Source: Clostridia bacterium | GTDB taxonomy: Bacteria > Bacillota_A > Clostridia > Oscillospirales > CAG-272 | Assembly (NCBI GenBank): GCA_017542695.1 | Contig: JAFXWT010000193.1 | Coordinates: 1-9,065, forward strand | Reading direction: 5' to 3' | DNA: 9,065 nt | Shown: positions 6,008 through 9,065 of the stretch, piece after piece | Layout of the letters: each line of letters begins with the position of its first letter | Position numbering within the stretch: the stretch's first letter is position 1 | The notes under the pieces: generated by a model | What the model was told of the DNA's origin: nothing | The model's input: the letters and a program-made list of their open reading frames with translations, nothing else | Databases searched by the model: none | Program-made: the position numbers and the translations under genes

Positions 6008-8713
6008 ATGAAAATCATTCCGCTGAAACTAAAATACAGTGAACCGGCAAGCCACGATAAAGATGGCGTTTTCGAACATATGGGCGACAGTCTGCCGAGC
6101 AACCGCGCGCGGATCAAAACGAGCGTAAACGACGACTGGGAGCGCTGGTCGCTTCCTGTCGGAAACGGATATTTCGGAGCAAATGTTTTCGGCAGAACGG
6201 AAACCGAACGCATCACAGTCGCGGAAAAAACGCTCGCAACTTCATGGATGAAGACGGACAACTACCTTGCGGGCGGGCTCAACACGTTTGCCGAGCTTTA
6301 TATCGACGTCGGGCATAAGTTTTCAGACGTTTCGGATTACAGCCGCGAACTCGATCTTAGCACCGCCGTCGCAACGACAAAATACACATATCGCGGCGTA
6401 AATTACACCCGTGAGGTGTTCGCTTCGTACCCCGACCGCGCGCTCGTCGTCGGATTTTTCGCGTCGGAGCGCGGCGCACTCGACTTCACGTTCCGTCCCG
6501 TTGTACCGTGGGTTCAGGAGTATATGCAAAAGCCGGGAGATCGCGGAGGCAAAACGGGGAATGTCGTCGCAAAGGTTGAAAACGGCGTCGGAGAGATCGA
6601 ACTGTCGGGCAAAATGGAGTTTTACGGCATCGACTTCTGCGGGCTTTTCCGCGTGTATTCCGATGGGAAAGTGACTGCGGACGGCGGCACTATCGCCGTC
6701 TCCGGTGCGACGAGCGCACTCATTTTGCTCACTCTCGACACGACGTATGAACTTGAAAGCGCGACTTTCACGTCCCCCGAAGATGACAAACCGACGATGC
6801 ACCGCGACTACGCTTACGCATATAAAAAAGTCAGCGGATATCTTGAAAAAATCGAGGAAAAAGTGCGCGGAAACAAGGTAAATGATATTTACCTTGTCGT
6901 TAAAAACGCACATATTGCCGATCACAGCTCGCTTTTCGGGCGCGTGACGCTTGACCTCGGCTGCGACGCACGCGACTTTGACAAAACGACGGACGAGCTC
7001 CTTTTCGATTACAAAAACGGAAGTAAAAGCACATATCTTGAAGCACTCTATTTCCAGTACGGTCGCTATCTTCTCATCGCGTCATCGCGCAAAGGCGCGC
7101 TCCCCGCACACCTTCAGGGCACGTGGAACAAATACCGCCAGCCGATGTGGACGTCTGGATATTGGCACAACGTCAACGTGCAGATGAACTATTGGCCCGC
7201 CTTCTCGACGAACCTTGCCGAGACGTTCCTTCCGTACGTCGACTTCAACCGTGCCTATATGGCGGCGACAAAAAGCTATGCCGACGAATATGTGAGTAAG
7301 TTTACACCGGAGCTTTACGGAAAGGACGGCGGAAACGGCTGGAACATCGGCACGAGCAACTGGCCGAGTAAGGTCTCGGGCGATCGCTCGGCGGGGAATC
7401 TCGGCTTCACGACAGAGCTTTTCTGGGATTACTACCGATTTACCGAAGATAAGGACGCGCTGAAAAACACCGTATATCCGCTCCTTTCAGACGCGGCGCG
7501 ATATATCACAAAATGCGTCCGCAACGACGGAAATGGCCATTTCCTCGTCACGTACTGCGACTCACCCGAACAGCACGTCGACGGCGTGTGGTACTACACC
7601 GAGGGGACGACATACGCGCAGACGTTTGCATATCTCAATAATTATCATGCGCTCCTTGCCGCGAAAGAGGCGGGCATTGATATAACCGACGAAAAACTGC
7701 TTGAAAAAGAGGAATATTCGATCCTCCGAACCGTCATGGATCAGCTCGATAAATACGATCCGATCGTCGTTGGTCTGAACGGTCAGATCAAGGAATTTCG
7801 TCAGGAAAAATTCTACGGCGACATGGGCGAATATCATCATCGCCATATTTCAAATCTCGTCGGGCTTTACCCGGGCGACCTTATAAAATCCGATACTCTC
7901 GCATGGCTTGACGCGGCGAAAGTCACGCTCACCGAGCGCGGCGACGAGGCGACGGGGTGGGGAGTCGCACACCGCCTTTGCCTTTGGGCGAGGACGAAAG
8001 ACGGCGCGCGCGCTCATAAACTCGTCGAGCAGATGCTCTGCAAAAATACCGCGACGAACCTGTGGGATCTTCATCCGCCGTTCCAGATCGACGGCAACTT
8101 CGGCGGCACGGCGGGAATTGCTGAAATGCTCGTCCAGAGCCACGGCGACGCGATAGAGCCGCTGGCGGCTCTCCCGCCCGAATGGGAAAACGGCAGCTTC
8201 ACGGGACTTTGCGCCCGCGGCGGCTTTACCGTCGACGTCGAGTGGGAGCGCGGCGCGCCGACGCTTGTCAGAATAACGTCGCACGCGGGCAAAACGGCGA
8301 AACTCGCGGGTGATTTCGTCCGAGGTGCGACGGTCATGTCGGACGGAAATACCGTGCGATCGAACAACGTTGACGGTGTGCTTGTCTTTGACACGGAAAG
8401 AGGAAAAACGTATGAAATAAGCGGATTTTCCCATAGATCAAAGCCGAAGAAGGTCGCGGGACTTTACGTTTCCGATAAAGGATACGATACCGTCAAACTG
8501 AAATGGACAGACTCGGACGACACGGATAAATACAACGTCTATAAAGCCGAGGACAGCGCGAAAACGTACGAATTTCTCGGCACTGCCGACACAAATTCGT
8601 TCGTCGTAACGCTCGACAAAAACTCGGAACGCACGACGTTCGCCGTCACCGCCGTTTCGGACGACGGAACAGAGTCCGACCGCGCTCCGGCGTATCATTT
8701 CAAAATAAAATAG
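6008..8713 (+). CDS. GH95-type glycoside hydrolase with C-terminal FN3-like domain, cytoplasmic
   Basis: This 901-residue protein has the GH95 architecture: an N-terminal beta domain (WSLPVGNGYFGANVFG at 47-62), an (alpha/alpha)6 catalytic barrel from about 340, and a C-terminal beta domain. Characterised GH95 enzymes are inverting alpha-L-fucosidases or alpha-L-galactosidases. Family motifs are NVNVQMNYWP (388-397), TNLAETFLPYVDF (401-413), DSPE (518-521), HRHISNLVGLYPG (611-623) and FQIDGNFGGTAGIAEML (692-708). By recalled alignment to Bifidobacterium AfcA, Asn388, Asn390, Glu521 and Asp695 are the catalytic set, all present. The usual His two residues before the first Asn is Trp386 here, so specificity may differ. 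Residues about 812-895 look like a fibronectin type III domain, with strands ending VKLKWTDS, KYNVYKA and FAVTAVS. No signal peptide is present, and an in-frame stop at 6002-6004 rules out a longer start. AAAGGA lies six bases upstream. Last gene of the operon. Confidence 0.88.
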   Translation: MKIIPLKLKYSEPASHDKDGVFEHMGDSLPSNRARIKTSVNDDWERWSLPVGNGYFGANVFGRTETERITVAEKTLATSWMKTDNYLAGGLNTFAELYIDVGHKFSDVSDYSRELDLSTAVATTKYTYRGVNYTREVFASYPDRALVVGFFASERGALDFTFRPVVPWVQEYMQKPGDRGGKTGNVVAKVENGVGEIELSGKMEFYGIDFCGLFRVYSDGKVTADGGTIAVSGATSALILLTLDTTYELESATFTSPEDDKPTMHRDYAYAYKKVSGYLEKIEEKVRGNKVNDIYLVVKNAHIADHSSLFGRVTLDLGCDARDFDKTTDELLFDYKNGSKSTYLEALYFQYGRYLLIASSRKGALPAHLQGTWNKYRQPMWTSGYWHNVNVQMNYWPAFSTNLAETFLPYVDFNRAYMAATKSYADEYVSKFTPELYGKDGGNGWNIGTSNWPSKVSGDRSAGNLGFTTELFWDYYRFTEDKDALKNTVYPLLSDAARYITKCVRNDGNGHFLVTYCDSPEQHVDGVWYYTEGTTYAQTFAYLNNYHALLAAKEAGIDITDEKLLEKEEYSILRTVMDQLDKYDPIVVGLNGQIKEFRQEKFYGDMGEYHHRHISNLVGLYPGDLIKSDTLAWLDAAKVTLTERGDEATGWGVAHRLCLWARTKDGARAHKLVEQMLCKNTATNLWDLHPPFQIDGNFGGTAGIAEMLVQSHGDAIEPLAALPPEWENGSFTGLCARGGFTVDVEWERGAPTLVRITSHAGKTAKLAGDFVRGATVMSDGNTVRSNNVDGVLVFDTERGKTYEISGFSHRSKPKKVAGLYVSDKGYDTVKLKWTDSDDTDKYNVYKAEDSAKTYEFLGTADTNSFVVTLDKNSERTTFAVTAVSDDGTESDRAPAYHFKIK

Positions 8714-8721
8714 AACGAAAA

Positions 8722-8758
8722 CGGCGGGCGAAAGTCCGCCGATATTTTTCGCTTTTTT
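8722..8758 (+). terminator. Intrinsic terminator after the GH95 gene
   Basis: CGGCGGGC (8722-8729) pairs with GTCCGCCG (8734-8741) around a GAAA tetraloop, with one G-U pair. Two T-runs follow (8745-8749 and 8753-8758). It starts nine bases after the GH95 stop. On the other strand the same stem is followed by TTTTCGTTCTATTTTATTTT, so it could also stop transcription from the right. Confidence 0.88.
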
Positions 8759-8946
8759 GCGACGGGATACACTCATTGACGTATCGTAGGGGAGCCCCGC
8801 GCGGTTTCCGTTTTTTCTGCCGCGTTTTTTCTTTTGCCCTCTTTTTTAGCAAAAAAAGAAAAGATCGAAAAAACGTTTTTCGCAAAAGAAAAACGTGAAA
8901 AATCACACTTTTTCGCCATTGCTGACAGAAAAAAGCAGATAACCCC
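8759..8946. other. Non-coding A/T-tract gap with nested palindromes
   Basis: I see no gene here. The first part holds GTAGGGGAGCCCCGCGCGG (8787-8805), a short GC-rich element with complementary G and C blocks that could be a dispersed repeat. From 8813 to 8920 the DNA is made of long A and T runs. AAAAACGTTTTT (8869-8880) is a 12-bp palindrome. ACGTTTTTC (8873-8881) and GAAAAACGT (8888-8896) form a 9-bp hairpin with a 6-base loop, and GTGA-AAAA-TCAC (8895-8906) is a third small one. These overlap and so are mutually exclusive folds. Such tracts bend DNA and could act as an upstream activating element or a second terminator cluster. Confidence 0.5.
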
Positions 8947-8975
8947 TTTACTTTTTCGTACATTTTATGTATAAT
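8947..8975 (+). promoter_or_regulatory. Sigma-A-type promoter of the gene starting at 9023
   Basis: TTTACT (8947-8952, four of six consensus bases), a 17-base spacer and a perfect TATAAT (8970-8975) preceded directly by TG make a good promoter. Two further TATAAT copies lie at 8981 and 8987 but lack a good -35. The leader would be about 40 bases. Confidence 0.6.
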
Positions 8976-9022
8976 AAATTTATAATTATAATGGGAGAAT
9001 ACATTTTTACGGACGAAATACA

Positions 9023-9065
9023 ATGGACATCAAAGAAAAACTCGGGCAGCTTATCATTTCGAGAC
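9023..9065 (+). CDS. Start of a probable GH3 glycosidase (3' part outside window)
   Basis: Only 14 codons are visible, encoding MDIKEKLGQLIISR. This resembles the N-terminus of GH3 beta-glucosidases and beta-N-acetylhexosaminidases, where a helix of the form L-x-E-K-x-G-Q-L-(I/L) opens the TIM barrel. GGACGA (9011-9016) is a weak ribosome binding site six bases upstream. Another frame from ATG 8991 is also open to the window end, but it has no ribosome binding site and no family resemblance. A GH3 enzyme would fit the GH95 neighbour. The evidence is one short motif, so the call is tentative. Confidence 0.42.
   Translation, partial: MDIKEKLGQLIISR

Noticed and set aside
7562..8434. Minus-strand open frames opposite the GH95 gene
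   Set aside because: They mirror the conserved GH95 motifs on the + strand and have no ribosome binding sites or recognisable domains.
8991..9065. Alternative open frame starting at ATG 8991
   Set aside because: No ribosome binding site precedes it and its translation is unlike any family, whereas the frame from 9023 has a GH3-like start.

Overview
The window looks like chromosome from an anaerobic, probably gut-dwelling Firmicute of the Clostridia (Oscillospirales or Christensenellales type). This is inferred from the serC-serA-DUF1015 gene order, AGGAG-type ribosome binding sites, TTGACA/TATAAT-type promoters, GC-rich genes separated by AT-rich gaps, and a surface protein with a Thr/Glu-rich stalk and a Cys-containing C-terminal anchor. 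All genes read on the + strand. I see no tRNA, rRNA, CRISPR array, transposase or phage gene.

Region 1 (1-2351) is a serine biosynthesis operon. It holds the last 60 codons of serC (phosphoserine aminotransferase), a complete short-form serA (phosphoglycerate dehydrogenase without an ACT domain) and a DUF1015 gene. The gaps are 10 and 20 bases. No recognisable serB is present, so the DUF1015 protein is a candidate for the last step or for a regulatory role.

Region 2 (2352-3612) is one gene with its own probable promoter. It encodes an exported protein with a signal peptide, two tandem beta-rich repeats, a Thr/Glu/Pro stalk and a C-terminal Cys-Gly / hydrophobic / Lys-rich tail.

Region 3 (3613-8758) is a probable three-gene operon. 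It begins at a strong promoter that overlaps a palindrome and ends at a clear intrinsic terminator. The genes are a DegT/StrS-type PLP aminotransferase, an Amidohydrolase_2-family metal enzyme and a large GH95-type glycoside hydrolase with a C-terminal FN3-like domain. None of the three has a signal peptide, so they should act inside the cell. The set suggests breakdown or remodelling of an unusual glycoside or amino-/keto-cyclitol. The GH95 enzyme departs from the canonical fucosidase motif just before its catalytic Asn-x-Asn pair, so its substrate may not be an alpha-L-fucoside.

Region 4 (8759-9065) is an A/T-tract-rich gap with nested palindromes and a good sigma-A-type promoter. It leads into the first codons of a gene whose N-terminus resembles GH3 glycosidases. 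If that is right, a second glycosidase unit follows.

The best candidates for something undescribed are the aminotransferase-amidohydrolase-GH95 set, the DUF1015 gene in a serine operon, and the matching promoter/palindrome layout in front of the surface protein and the aminotransferase.
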